NCBI RefSeq assembly: GCF_010015445.1
Contig: NC_053134.1
Location: 5,750,636 to 5,814,635, forward strand
DNA from: Perca fluviatilis
Taxonomy: Eukaryota > Chordata > Actinopteri > Perciformes > Percidae
Length of the DNA stretch: 64,000 bases
Direction of reading: 5' to 3'
The notes under the pieces were generated by a model. That model did no database searches. It was not told where the DNA came from and was given only the letters and a program-made list of their open reading frames with translations. Below, one piece after another: positions 48,865-60,921 of this stretch (positions are counted from its first letter, which is position 1; each line of letters starts with the position of its first letter). The position numbers and the translations under genes are program-made.

Positions 48865-48955
48865 CTACCGCTGATTCGACGGAGCACTGTGCGGAGCACC
48901 GGGCCAGCGTCGCAGAGCTCTGTAGCGGCTAAATATATCTACTAACTGTGCCTGA
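48865..48955 (+). repeat. Stray unit of the 45.8-46.5 kb GC-rich repeat
   Basis: TAACTACCGCTGATTCGACG, GTCGCAGAGCTCTGTAGCGG and ATCTACTAACTG match 46148-46235 in order. It directly follows the MITE, suggesting that the DNA between (46.2-48.9 kb) was inserted into, or duplicated with, the repeat. Confidence 0.8.
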
Positions 48956-51240
48956 CAGAGCTGCTAGCATGGCTGTGAACTCCTACCCTTCTTGTTAAAC
49001 ATCAACTCATCATTCAGCAGTTAACGTTGATCTGAGTGGGTGAAAATGATCGAGAGCAATTGACACCATGGCAGACATTGGCAACCTCTGTCTCTCTAAC
49101 GGCGTTGTTATTGCTACAGTTGCTCACGATTAAGACCACATTTCCCATAAAGCCGGTTTCTTCTCCCCCCTCCCTGTTCAGTGCGTTTAATACCTTTATT
49201 TGCCGTTTATTTGCGGGACCAGAGGAAATGCCACTTAAATAAACTTTACTAAAAAACAGTTCCATTACAAGAGCATTTGAGCAACATTCAGCAACTTATT
49301 TCATGCTAATTTAACCTCGGTTGAAGTGGTTTATGTAACACTTAGGGGATGTTAAAGGGATCTTCATCTGCTTTTGATCGACATTTGTTAACCACCCAAC
49401 ACAACTGTCTTTATCACTAATACCTGGCCTCTTTTTATGCCCTTTTACCTCTAGTTCTGTTGATGACTACTTATACTGTAGACTGTAGACACTAAATGTC
49501 CTATAAAAGGCCAGAATCTGCTCTTGTGTCATTTTTTTTACATGAGCAATGAACAATTTATAAAAACAAATCCACAATGAGCTGTTACTGAAAGCTGTGA
49601 ATTCAGCTGGGTAACTGAAGAGAACAGACACGCAGGCGGGGATTTCTTTCCTTACTCTGTCACTTCTTCCACCAGATGTCACAGCAAGAAAGCCTGAAAG
49701 TTTCCGCTTTGTATTTTATAAATTACAAAATTAGACTTTATTTAGTAGCTCTCCACCTCTGACTGTCAACTCATTATCAAAAGCGTTGCTTCTAGGATCA
49801 TGTGGTTTTCCCTTTATTAAATGATGCGTCCCCTTACATTTGCAAGGGGGGGGGGGTTATTAAAGTGGTGGGCACACGTTAACAGGAAGTGCACTTTCAC
49901 TTCCTTTTTGACGCTCCAACAGAGAGAGGTGGCCTCATTGCTTCCTGCATAAATCCAGTATATATATTCTCTCTCTCTCTCTCTCTCTCTCCTTCCTCCT
50001 CTGTATTTCATTGTCTCACTCCCACTCTTCCTAACCCCTCTCTATCCCAGCATTTTTTTTTTTGTTTCATGCAGTTCACCCAATTTCCTCTCCATCTCTT
50101 TTCTCTGTGTGAAAAGCTTAAAAGCATTATGCACCACACTGATTCACTCATATCATGAATAAAATAACACTACCAGTCACACAGGGTCTAACCAGGCTTT
50201 GACATGGGTTTTTCAAGGCAGATACCAATATCAGTATTTTTAGAATAAAGCTGCCAGTAGCAGGACACATTGAGCCAATATTCTGTATTTGAAAATGACT
50301 TTGTTTTCATGCCAACATTTTGAAGACACATATTTCCACAAATGTATTCCTGACAGAATAGAAAAGCCAACGGGACAAGACTATCTCATATATGTTGTTG
50401 TAGTATATTTAGCCAAGTTTGGTGACGTTTTACTGTAACTATAATATAAATATATATATATATATAAATAATCTAATGGGACAGTATGTGCTAACAGAAA
50501 GAGCAGCAGCTTCATGTTCAAAGCTGGCGACAACAAGACTAAAAATTCACTATCGCATTGCACTATTGAAATCTGTGGTTTGCTACATGCCATCATAATT
50601 TTATATAGAGCATCACATTGAATCAAAATGTATTCAAACAGTTCTGGTAGAGGACACTATTACTTCACTAGAGCATACAGTATATAAACAATTTTATATT
50701 TGCCATTCCAGGGACAGAGCACAGTGTATGGACCATATTTCATGTTAATAAAAGGCTTATATCAGTTTATCCTGCCTCAGAGGCTGTACATACAGCTCTG
50801 ATGAACGGGTATGAAACAAATATTGCCTCAAAATATCACACAAATCCTAAAATGGCATTGGCTATGAAATTAATCCCCCTCCTCCCAGGCCTCCGCATTG
50901 ATCGGACAACCTAAATCAGTCCAGAGAATCCTTTCTCCTAACCCATACCTGATGGGAAATCTCTCTTTGTCTCAGATGCTGTGGTCATTTGTGCTAAAAG
51001 GTCAGAGGTCAGATAGAACAGCAGCCAATTAAAGCCCTGCAGATTTGACGCAAGGAGGAAACAATCTCCACCCCCATCTGTGGACCTTCGCCTCGGGGGC
51101 CTGCCCCTACCTCCGTGTAGTGTGTGTGTGTGCGTGTGAGTGTGCGTGTACATGCACTTGGATCCCTTCCTGTACGTTTTTATATATCTCTTTGTACATT
51201 TTTTGATATATCTCTTACATTTTCTAAATGTATCTCTTTT
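48956..51240. other. Gene-free stretch
   Basis: No gene is supported. It contains a G tract at 49848-49857, a (TC)n run at 49970-49992 and a short AT run at 50450-50466. Otherwise it is single-copy AT-rich DNA. Confidence 0.5.
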
Positions 51241-51289
51241 CTACAAAATGTCCATCTTACTGGGCGTCTCTGTGTTTTTGGGGGTAATA

Positions 51290-51830
51290 GCTCGTGGTAG
51301 GGTATGCCAAGGTAAATTAGTCGCAGATGAGGGGGCCGAACTAAGAGCAATTCGCAGACCTCACTTGAATCGGCCAAGAAGGAGCTGCAGCACCCTGTAC
51401 AGGGATAACGGGCCCACTTCCCGAGGCAGACCTGAGAGGGGAGTTCACTGGCGAGCATCTGGGCCACGTTCAAACTGACAAAATGTAGCAACGCGTTTAA
51501 AAAAAAAACTGAAACGGGAGTGCGTTGAAGACCCTGCTGTGCGCGCAAGCGCTCTGCCTTTCTATTACCACGGATTTACAGAGACGTCTCTGCTGATTGG
51601 GTATCACCTGTGACACAGCCAATAAATGAGAGACACGCCACATCACGCAAGAGGAAACGGATCTCAAAGCCGTTGCACACCGTTTCACACTGTTCCGAAG
51701 AAATGTGTAGTTCAACCAGGAAACTGTAGCAAAATGGTGCACACCTGTTTTGAGATTGAATGTGCCCCTGGTGGCTGGGCCTTGACCCATGGGGCACAGC
51801 CTGGGATAACCGCATGGAGCAGCTATCCTG
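51290..51830. repeat. Probable dispersed repeat remnants of unknown class
   Basis: A CpG-rich composition unlike its AT-rich neighbours, followed directly by a LINE 5' fragment. Segments such as TTGCACACCGTTTCACACTG and AATGGTGCACACCTGTTTTG resemble old teleost elements. No terminal repeats were resolved. Frames of 90-143 residues on the minus strand have no recognisable domain. Confidence 0.4.
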
Positions 51831-51834
51831 TGGG

Positions 51835-52080
51835 CCCACGACCCGCACTTATAGGCATTGGTGTTGGGTGCATTGTCAGCCGTGCGGCAAGCAAAGGGTT
51901 GGGACCTATGCGTGCTGACCCGTGGCATTGCAGACTGCTTCTAAGGATGTGGAACATCACATCTCTGGCAGGGAAGGAACCTATACTAGATATAGTTGGG
52001 TTCACCTCTCCACATAGCACTGGGTTTGGAACCAAACTCCTGTAGCAGGGTTGGACTCTCTCCTTCTCTGGAGTTTTAGT
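51835..52080 (+). pseudogene. LINE 5' fragment: start of the endonuclease domain
   Basis: The translation includes MWNITSLAGKEP, then after a deletion DIVGFTSPHS, GFGTKLL, a stop, and GWTLSFSGV. This is the opening of the endonuclease/reverse-transcriptase ORF of a LINE family very common in teleosts. The preceding CCCACGACCCGCACTTATAG and following sequence fit its 5' region. The copy is internally deleted and stops within the endonuclease, so it is non-functional. It appears to be the same family as the minus-strand fragment at 61925-63790. Confidence 0.7.
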
Positions 52081-52408
52081 ATTCTCAGCAGGAAGTCAAA
52101 CTTGTTTTCGGTGGATGTTGGGCTTTTCGATCCACCAGACAATCTACATTCCAATCTTCACCTATGGTCATAAGCTTTAGGTAGTGAATGAAAAGAATGA
52201 GTTTCCTCCATGGCGTGGCTTGGCTCTTCTTTAGAGATAAAGCTCAGACATCCAGGGGGAGAGCCTGCTGACATGTCGACCCGGCCCAGAATGAGCGGCA
52301 GGATATGGATAGATATTTCTACATTGGCCACCACTAGACATACACAACACTACAAACATGTCTGGTCACGAGAGTGTCTGCGCATGTTTGTTTCTTTTAT
52401 TACTTTTA

Positions 52409-52414
52409 AACACA

Positions 52415-52449
<35 letters not shown>
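52409..52449. repeat. (CA)n microsatellite
   Basis: About 18 CA units after a CACACC start. Confidence 0.95.
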
Positions 52450-52451
<2 letters not shown>

Positions 52452-53440
52452 CCCCAGTCAGAGGTGTCAGTCCGCAAGCGTGGTTCTCAGTTTGCTGCCG
52501 GTGAAGAGGTCACTGCAAGCCGGCGCACTCCATTTCCCAGGTTGCCGCAGGGCTGGCCAAAGGTAGGACGGCGCATTGTTCGCTGGCTTGATGAAACATG
52601 TCTACTTTGGTGTGTGTGCGCCTTGTGGGAGGGGTGGAGGGTCAGAGATGAATGTGTATACGTGTTTTTGTGTGAGTGTGTATTATGCTCTTTCTAGTTC
52701 AAGATGGCAGACTGACAAGTCAAAGGCTCATACATCATTCCCTGGCAGAGTGATATTTATGGGTGTCTGACGCAACGGTGTAATGTGTGTGTATGAGAGG
52801 AGAGAGAGAGTGCAGAGAGAGAGCAGGCATTCCTTCTCAAGTAAAGGCAGGTCTTACTGAGATTTACTGAGAGTGAAAAGTGGAAATGGCTGTCATGTCA
52901 GTGTGCTTACATGCTCACTATTAACTGAAGTATAGCTTTATCAAAGAACTTAGTGATTTGCACAAAATGTTCATCCTCTCCATCATAAACAACCAACTGC
53001 ACACAGAATCCAAAATTATATCAGCTATTATACAGCAGATGGGTTTTCCCCGAGACCCAGCAAGAATCACAGGATCACGTATCTGACACAAAAATCCATC
53101 TTGTCAGGCTTCGAGTAACGGGTTTGTGTCTGAACTAGCAGCTCACCAAACGGATCAGCTTCTGGTGAGGAGCTACGGGCAGCTACAGACGTGGTTTATG
53201 TGTGTGTGACAGCCGTGACTGTTCGTACAAAACAACGTGATAGACAGATGGTTCATTCAATCACCTGCCAGGATTTTCTTTTTTTTCTATAAAAAGGGCC
53301 TGACCTTTTCCAAACAGTTTCCAACAACGGCTTCTCTGATGGTTCTGTGCATTGACGGACTGGGATCAGAAAACACACCGATTTCCTTTTTTTAAAACCA
53401 CACCAAGCCCCACCCAACCCCCAAAAGAACATAGAAACGG
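52450..53440. other. No gene seen
   Basis: Single-copy DNA. GA-rich at 52796-52826. Short frames without domains. Confidence 0.45.
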
Positions 53441-53931
53441 ATTGTTGCGGGCAAAAATCCTTGATTGTGCGGCACGTTTTCTTAAATAATGTGATGGTAT
53501 ATGCAGGATATTTATGCAATTTCATGCGATGAAATTGTGGGAACTTGCAAAAATTGCGGGAACTTGCAAAAACTGCGGTTTGATGAAAAAGAGAAAAAAA
53601 GTGATTCCCCTAACACCCTGCTTTTCGATGATGTTCACGTCACGTAATTACATCACTTCATAACGTTCCCATGGCAACAGGGGAAAATGGCTGCTCTTGT
53701 GTGAAGTAAACGCAACATTATTCAACTTTCTGCTAAGATATATTATGTGAACGAAAATGCGAGGATTATGACATCATGCAAGCCCCGCATATTTTGCGCA
53801 GAAATCGGCAATTTATGTGGCGAAAGTCCGCCGTATTTGAAAAAAATGCAGCCCCTGCATAAATATGCAGACTTTGGCTGATTATGCATTGAATTATGCG
53901 ATTGCATAATCGCGTTTTTCTGGAGGGACTG
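53441..53931 (+). mobile_element. MITE (copy 3 of 3), CAGTCC...GGACTG family, left end missing
   Basis: It starts at ATTGTTGCGGGCAAAAATCC, matching copy 1 from position 41622 onward, and ends TTTTTCTGGAGGGACTG. A short internal duplication of GCGGGAACTTGCAAAAA-like sequence lies near 53545-53575. Confidence 0.88.
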
Positions 53932-55220
53932 ACATGCGCTATCGCTACAGTAGGTTACCTATGCCGATAACAATTTAACATCTAATAGCTCTAGCAGATC
54001 GCTAGGTGCTGCTCCACTAACTGCACATTCAGCACACATACAAAGGCTCGACGTTAAAGTGCAGTACATAATGCAACAACTCCACCAAAACACGGAAACT
54101 GCATGCATAAAATAACTTTTTGAAAACTGACAACAAACAATGACAAAGTTATTGTTATTATTGTTCAGTATTTTATTGTGTTACCTCTGTTAAATGTTAA
54201 GAAGAAGTTAAGCCATAGAGCTTGTATTGCGATGGGAAAAACAGAAATGGTAAATGCTTATGAGTTGTTTTTTTGTAAAGAGAGACGTGTAGTGCCGTCT
54301 TGGTTCTGACACTGGAAGCTCGCGTTTCTTTATTCCGATCGATCCTGAGTCTAAGGCGACATAACAAACCCTTGGCTACATTACTTATATTTTTATAATT
54401 ATTATTAATTTCATCAGTAGCGGCCCATAGAGGGCGGCTTCTGGCATTTGCCCAAATTCCAGATGGCCAGTCCGTCACGGGTTCTGTGTCACAAACCATC
54501 TGGTGCGTCAGGTTAATTATACTGTGCATGCCAAACCCCCCGCAAAAAAAAAGCCTTCAGCAAGCTTGGAGTGGAGTAGGGAGTTGTAGACTGGAGCTAA
54601 AAACAAACTCCAAACTAAGCTAAGAGCATTAATAAGAGCCAGGGATGTCATCATCTCTGGATGTGTGGTTTATAGATATGACTTCTTGCTTCTATCCAGT
54701 GGGTGGGAGAGAAAACAGCCTGCCAAGATATTGTTTCGTAACATTCGGCACCACTCCTGACAACCGTGAACTGGTTTCACTGGCCGGAGAGAGAATCGCT
54801 GTTTTCCCTGTCAGCCCCACAGCAACACCATCCCACACACACTCACCTCTGTGCAACCCGCTGCAGGGCCGAGCGAGGGAAGAAGAAGAAAAAGAAGGAA
54901 GGGTGGATGGATGAGGAAAGGAGGGAGGGAAGGCTATGAAAAAACAAGTCTGACTGCAAGGAGGAAAAGCTTTGCGTATTGTGTCATCGCTGCCAAAGTA
55001 CAGCGGACTGCAGCTTTGGTCATCCAAATGTGTTAGCAATAAAGTTTCAAGAAAACACACTCGCTCGCGCACACACACACACACACACGCACACGCACAG
55101 ATAGTGTAACCGAAAGAACACGATCATCTGTTTCTCATTGTTGAGGAATCTTCTGAGCTGATTCCAACCCTACACCCCTCCTCCTCCCTTTCCATCCTCT
55201 CTTCCCTCCTTCCTCCCATC
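53932..55220. other. No gene seen
   Basis: Single-copy DNA with a short CA run at 55068-55098. Frames of 110 and 130 residues on the minus strand have no recognisable domain and no support. Confidence 0.45.
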
Positions 55221-56423
55221 CATAGCTCAAATTGTAAACACACTATGTTGGACAAAAATCACAGCATTAAGGAACTAGACTGGTATCAGTTCGTGAAGCT
55301 AATACAGATTTTTGTTTTCAAGCACCTGATATTGTGCATCTTTAAATTTAACAATTTCATGTTAACAAACTTTGTGTTAAGACTTAAAATAACCTAAATT
55401 GTTAACATCTGTTCATGCAGACTCACGTGGCGTGTATAAGGCTTTGTAACATACAGACATATATTTGTAAGCACGCACAATGATGTGTTTCAAGTGTGAA
55501 AATGACTGTAACTCCTGCTATAAAGCATCCCAAAGTGCAGTATAAATAGTTAATGGATGCTTAATAGCACATTAAGGAGGTAGTGTTCAGAGCTGTACAT
55601 GGAATCACATTAGAACATGTTTCATTAAATATTTCATTACAAGGATATATTTTAATATGAACCATACATTAAAACTGTGCCTGGGATTTAAATGAAGCAT
55701 TTATAAATGTGAATACATTTAATTTAGAATTCATTATGGAGAACGAATTGGATCCCTCATTTGTGTTTATAGACTGACACTGTGCAGGCACTTGTATGGA
55801 TACATCTTAGAAACACCAACGCTTTCAAATCAAAAATTAAAGAAATGAAATGTGTTTTGTTGAAAATAGAAGAAGGGCAGAAGAGAGGTGGACATCCACG
55901 TCACAACTCCTGTGACGTTCCATTTCTTTCCTGTGAGAACAGTGTATATTCATATTAGAACTACATATAAAAACTGATCTATTGTTATGATTCTCGTCCC
56001 GCCCACTTTTGTCCTGTCCCGTCACGTAATGAATAGTGAAATTGACTCCCATTCTACAGGATTCCGCCCAAAAATGTCAGTCTCTAGGACAAACCAATGT
56101 GAAGAATATTATTTCTACTATAGGGCTTACAACTATTTTACAGTGTGCCATACAGTCACTATTGAACTTTAATAAAAGCATTTATTTGTAAGTTTAAACT
56201 TTATATCTATGTTAAAAACAATTTCAAATATATATGTGATGCCAACTCCATTATAACGTAATATGAAGCATTCATTAACCATTTATAGGCCAGTAATGGA
56301 TGCATAGTTGAGGTTTCATCAATAAACATTTCCAACTATATTATCGAGAGTTCCATTTATTAAATGTCCGTTTACTGCTTATGGGGATTATTGCTAATTA
56401 GGGGATTAAAATTAAGTGTTACC
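55221..56423 (+). repeat. Dispersed AT-rich element, right end GTGTTACC
   Basis: The first 215 bp (GCTCAAATTGTAAACACACT, ACCTGATATTGTGCATCTTT, AAATTTAACAATTTCATG) are shared with 60741-60913. The segment ends at 56423 with TTAAGTGTTACC, the inverted form of GGTAACACTTTA at 60666. Together they suggest one teleost element with GGTAACACTTTA termini. The left end is missing here. The middle is AT-rich and may include unrelated DNA. Confidence 0.55.
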
Positions 56424-56621
56424 TGAGTATCAGACAATTTTCAAACATCATTGATCAACCATAAACATATGTAATTAAGCAAACTGCACAGTTACTTTAA
56501 CCTCTCCTATTCAGCATTTCTAACCACTTTATAGTACAGCTACGGGCCGTGGTATGCATCAGGGGAGAGAGAGGGGGAGTTGAAGCGGGAGGGAGTCCAA
56601 AGCTGAGCTGTCAGGACCCTC

Positions 56622-57082
56622 CTAGTCTCGCATTGCCAGACCTTCCTCCACAGCGCTGCGGAGGACGGTCTGGCTAGTCCACACAGTAATCCAGGATGGG
56701 AGAAAAACGTGCTCTGGTTTATTGGCATTTCTCTAAACCGATCACAATCGTCATGTGTGGCGCTAAGCCCCGGACACGATGACGGTGCCTCTGCAAAATA
56801 GCCTCGGGAAGGAACTTGTTTTGGTGGAACATGTGTACATTCGAAGATTGTTTTAGTCGTGCAACAGAAAACTCAGATTGGACAGATATTCTAGCTAGCT
56901 GTCTGGATTTACCCTGCAGAGATCTGAGGAGCAGTTAACCACAGTCCTCAGAAATCCACCGGAGTTTAAAATGGCAGCACAAAGAAAGCGGGAGGTGACG
57001 GACATCCGGGTGAAAATCAAGGAAGGAATTTCCGGCGGTAACTGAAAAATCCTGGAAATGAAATGGGGTCGATACAGACTAG
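56622..57082 (-). mobile_element. MITE (copy 2 of 2), CTAGTC...GACTAG with subterminal palindrome
   Basis: The inverted-orientation homologue of 16831-17260. The ends CTAGTCTCG and CAGACTAG are inverted. A long imperfect palindrome centred on CAGCGCTG spans 56635-56674. The 95-residue minus frame matches a frame in the other copy and is a by-product. Confidence 0.88.
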
Positions 57083-57164
57083 GAGCTCCATGGAGAAAAT
57101 CAGCTTCCAAGTCCAACGAGTGCAGCATCATCAAACCACCAATACTCCCACCAATAGAGTTGTG

Positions 57165-59349
57165 AAATTCAATTAAATTCAATTTTATTTATAGTATCAA
57201 ATCATAACACAAGTTATCTCAAGACACTTTACAGATAGAGTGGGTCTAGACCACACTCTATAATTTACAAAGCCCCAACAATTACAGTAATTCCCTCAAG
57301 AGCAAGCAGTGGCGAGGAAAAACTCCCTCTTGAGAAGAAACCTCGGACAGACCCAGGCTCTTGGTAGGCAGTGTCTGACGGTGCCGGTTAGGGATGCGAT
57401 GAACACTGGCAGTAATAGTCACATTAATAATGGAACAGTGACTTCAAATGGTAGTCGTAGTAGTTCATGTCATATCAGTGCACTGCAGGGCATTACAGGA
57501 TGTAGCGTGGCCCAGCAGAGCGTAGCAGGAAGCAGCAGGGTTCAGCAGGACGCAGCATGACACTGCAGGGCAGCGCAGAGCTTAGCAGGGAGTGCAGCAG
57601 GACCACGGCGACAGCTGCAACCAAGATCTTGGTGCCAATGTTGTCCAAGGAAATACGCTGGGTGAAAAAACATAAGGACTCCGGGCAGTAAACTCCCCAG
57701 AAGCTAGGATTAATAACAAGCATTTCTTGGACGGGATGCACACAAATGGTAATAGTAAGGGAGAGGAGAGAGCAGCTCAGTGTGTCAAAGGAAGGAAGTC
57801 CCCCGGCAGTCTAGAACTATAACAGCGTAACTACGAGAGACAGGTCATAAGGAGAGGTGGCCTGTTCGGGCTTGAAACTCTCCCCTGCCGGATCGGGCTG
57901 TGCTGGCCTGCCTCCCTCTACTTTTGTTATATTATTAATCTAACGACTATGAAGAGAAGCATGTGGGCCTGGTTAGGCGGACGCTGCAACTCCTCACTCC
58001 CTAACTGTAAGCTTTATCAAATAGGAGTTTTAAGTTCATTCTTAAATGCGGTGACAGTTTCTGCCCCCCGAACCCAGATTGGGAGCTGGTTCCATAGGAG
58101 AGGAGCCTGATAACTGAAGGCTCTGGCTCCCATTCTACTTTTAGAGACTCTAGGTACCACAAGTAACTCTGTATTCTGGGAGAGCAGTGCTGTAGTGGGA
58201 CAATAAGGTATTAGGAGCTCTTCTAGATATGATGGTGCTTGACCATTTAGAGCTTTGTAGGTCAGGAGAAGGATTTTAAATTCAATCCTGGATTTTACAG
58301 GAAGCCAATGCAGAGAAGCTAATACAGGAGAAATATGATCTCTTTTCTTAGTTCTTGTGAGAACACTCTGGATCAGCTGGAGAGTCTTAAGGCACTTATT
58401 TGAGCAACCTGACAGTAGGGAATTACAATAGTCCAGCCTGGAAGTAACGAATGCATGGACTAGTTTTTCAGCATCGTTTTGAGACAGGATATTCCTAATT
58501 TTGGCAATGTTACGAAGATGAAAAAAGGCTGTTCTTGAGGTTTGTTTTAGATGGGCGTTAAAGGATATATCCTGATAAAAAATAACCCCTAGATTTCTGA
58601 CAGTAGTGCTGGAGGCCAGGACAACACCATCCAGAGTAGCTATATCTTTAGATAATGAAGTTCGGAGGTGTTTAGGGCCCAGCACAATAACTTCAGTTTT
58701 GTTACAGTTTAACATCAGAAAATTATAGGTCATCCAGGATTATATATCTTTAATGCACGCTTGAAGTTTAGCTAGCTGACTGGTTTCGTCTGGTTTGATT
58801 GACAAGTATAATTGGGTGTCATCCGCATAACAGTGAAAGTTAATTGAGTGTTTCCTAATAATATTACCATGAGGAAGCATATATAAGGAGAATAGAATTG
58901 GTCCAAGCACAGAGCCTTGTGGAACGCCATGGCTAACTTTAGCGTACTTGGAGGATTTATCATTAACAAATTGAGATCGATCAGAGAAATAGGACTTAAA
59001 CCAGCTTAGAGCGATTCCTTTAATGCCAACTAAATGTTCCAATCTCTGTAACAGGATTGTATGGTCAATAGTGTCAAATACAGCACTAAGAATGGAGACA
59101 AGTCCTTTGTCTGCAGCAGTTAGAAGGTCGTTAGTAATTTTCACCAGTGCCGTCTCTGTGCTATGATGCATTCTAAATCCTGACTGAAAGTCATCAAATA
59201 AACTATTGCTATGTAGAAAATCACATAACTGATTAGCAACTACCTTCTCAAGGATCTTGGATAGAAAGGGAAGGTTAGATATAGGTCTATAGTTTGCTAA
59301 GACCTCAGGATCGATAGTGTTTTTTTTCAGAAGAGGTTTTATCACAGCT
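57165..59349 (-). pseudogene. L2/CR1-like LINE: partial reverse-transcriptase ORF plus complete 3' UTR
   Basis: Read leftward. The 201-residue frame 59345-58740 begins in the reverse transcriptase (ANYRPISNLPFLSKILEK), passes GVPQGSVLGPILFSLYM and holds the catalytic YADD box at 58829-58818. A TAA stop at about 58740-58738 interrupts the ORF, which resumes in frame at 58733 and continues through the C-terminal region (YCNSLLSG, LHWLPV, RIEFKILLLTYKALNG). Near 58025 a one-base shift ends it early. Around 59080 the segment LVSILSAVFDTIDH lacks about five residues that normally precede SAxFDTIDH, including the first catalytic Asp of motif A. The 3' UTR runs to 57165 and ends in AATTGAATTTAATTG-type repeats. 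It is 5' truncated and dead. Confidence 0.9.
57440..57600 (-). repeat. Degenerate 10-bp VNTR in the LINE 3' UTR
   Basis: On the plus strand, AGCAGG/GCAGGG words recur at roughly 10-bp spacing (GTAGC, GCAGGG). It is the inverted counterpart of the TGCCCTGCTA array at 60961-61192 and occupies the same place in the 3' UTR of the same LINE family. Confidence 0.8.
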
Positions 59350-59850
59350 ATTTGTAACTAAGTACATTTAATCAAGTAACGTACTTAAGTACAAATGTTG
59401 AGGTACTTGTTCTTTACTTTAGTCTTTTCTTTTAATGCCATTTTCTACTTCTACTCCGCTAGATTTCAGAGGGAAGTATTGTACTTTGTACTCCACTACA
59501 TTCATCTGACAGCTTTAGTTACTTTAAAAAAATTAAGATTTTTTTGCACAGAAAACATATGTAGTTTATAAATTTTTTTTATCATAAATCAAACTACCCA
59601 ACAATATATAGAACAATATCTACCCCTAAAAGTCCAGCTGAAATGATTAGCCGACTAAACAGTTGATTGACAGAACTGTTCGGATCGTTTCCAGTTTTTT
59701 TTTTGTAAATGTGAGGAGCATTGAGTACTTTTACTTTGAATACTTTAAGTACATTTTCCTGATGATACTTGCATACTTTTACTGAGGTAACATTTTCAAT
59801 GCAGGACTTTTACTCTTAAGTAAAGGATCTGAATATTTCTTCCACCACTG
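59350..59850 (-). mobile_element. hAT-like MITE, truncated by or joined to the LINE
   Basis: On the minus strand it starts CAGTGGTGGAAGAAATATTC at 59850, followed by repeated AAGTACTTTTACT-type words, the well-known 'CAGTGGTGGAAGAAGTA' element of teleosts. It runs leftward with TACTTAAGTA motifs to the LINE junction at about 59349. The opposite terminal repeat is absent. Confidence 0.8.
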
Positions 59851-59906
59851 CACCAATGACAGATTGCACGAACAGCTTCTTTTTTTTTTATATATTTATT
59901 TTTTTA

Positions 59907-59947
59907 TTTGACTTGTTAACACACATGTTGTGTGTTAACAAGTCAAA
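59907..59947. repeat. Perfect 19-bp hairpin with 3-nt loop
   Basis: Arms TTTGACTTGTTAACACACA at 59907-59925 and its exact reverse complement at 59929-59947 flank TGT. The stem is long and the loop very short for a chance event. It follows a T-rich stretch 55 bp from the MITE end. It is too short for a miRNA precursor or a known MITE. Confidence 0.95.
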
Positions 59948-59949
59948 CA

Positions 59950-60665
59950 AAGCGACATTTGAGTGAATCATTAAGTCTCCTCCAGCGACTTTGCGTCCTG
60001 TTGCATTTATGAAACGTGGATTTCATGCAGTCAGTCAAGGACGCTTGCACGGCCACATCGTCTGTAAGGAAGTTTTCCTTATGCCTCTACACGTGTTTAC
60101 CGAGCATTCAAATCTATTCAACAAAGCTTTTTAAATCCCCCCACCCTCCCCCACTGTCCCCCACTAAATCTGACCATGAAAGCAGGGAGAGAGAGAGAGA
60201 GACCCTGGGATGAGCTGCAGTGATCCATCCAAACCTTTTGAAGCCTATACCTTCCAAAAATGGGATCTATCAGGGGTTTGAGTTTGGATTCAACAGGAAA
60301 GACAGGAGGACAGATACTGTATGAGGAGAGGAAGGAGGAAAGAGCGAAACAAGAAAGGGAAAAAAAATAAATGTGTTGCTTTGTGTTGGGTCTGTGGGTC
60401 TGTCTCTGTTTTGGTAAGCGAGGTCATGAGAAGAAGGTGAAGAGTACATCTGTCTGCTCCTTCAGAGACGGAATCGCCTCTGTCTTCTCTATCCCTCGCT
60501 CTGGTTTTAAAGCCTGGCAGTATCACATGATAAATGTGCTGCTTTCAAGAGCTTTTAGAAGGAGAAAAAAAAGGACACTGTCTCTTCCTCTCTTGTTCTT
60601 TATCAGCAATGTGCGTCCTCTTCCTTCCCCCACCTTCCCTTTGGCAATCATATGGTTGGTATTCT
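59950..60665. other. No gene seen
   Basis: Single-copy DNA with a short GA run at 60186-60202. Two frames of 78 and 99 residues have no domain. Confidence 0.45.
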
Positions 60666-60921
60666 GGTAACACTTTATAATATCACTATGAAATGGTAAA
60701 TTGATAGGTAAATAAAGTTAAGTTAATAGTTATTTTACCCTCTGCAGCTCAAACTGTTAACACACTATGTTGGATAAATTCACTGCATCAGGAAATAGAC
60801 TGATATCTGAAGCTGATACAGATTTATTTTTAGCACCTGATATAGTGCATCTTTAAATTTGACAATTTCATGCTAACAAACTTTGTGCTAAAACATAAAA
60901 AAACCTAAATCAGATTGCATT
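60666..60921 (+). repeat. Dispersed AT-rich element, left part (GGTAACACTTTA end)
   Basis: It starts GGTAACACTTTATAATATCA and from 60741 matches 55221-55435. It is interrupted at 60921 by a LINE 3' end. The match resumes at about 61479 (GAATCTGTTTATGCAGACTT versus ACATCTGTTCATGCAGACTC), so the element was present before the LINE landed. Confidence 0.7.

Noticed and set aside
51497..51928. 143- and 139-residue overlapping frames on both strands
   Set aside because: They lie in repeat-derived DNA leading into a LINE 5' fragment. No domain was recognised.
54692..55084. 130-residue minus-strand frame
   Set aside because: It starts in a CA/CG run and is Ser/Pro-rich with no recognised motif. Splice-site or conservation support is absent.
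59907..59947. Hairpin considered as a microRNA precursor
   Set aside because: The 41-nt fold with a 3-nt loop is too short for a normal pre-miRNA, and the perfect pairing fits a fold-back repeat better.
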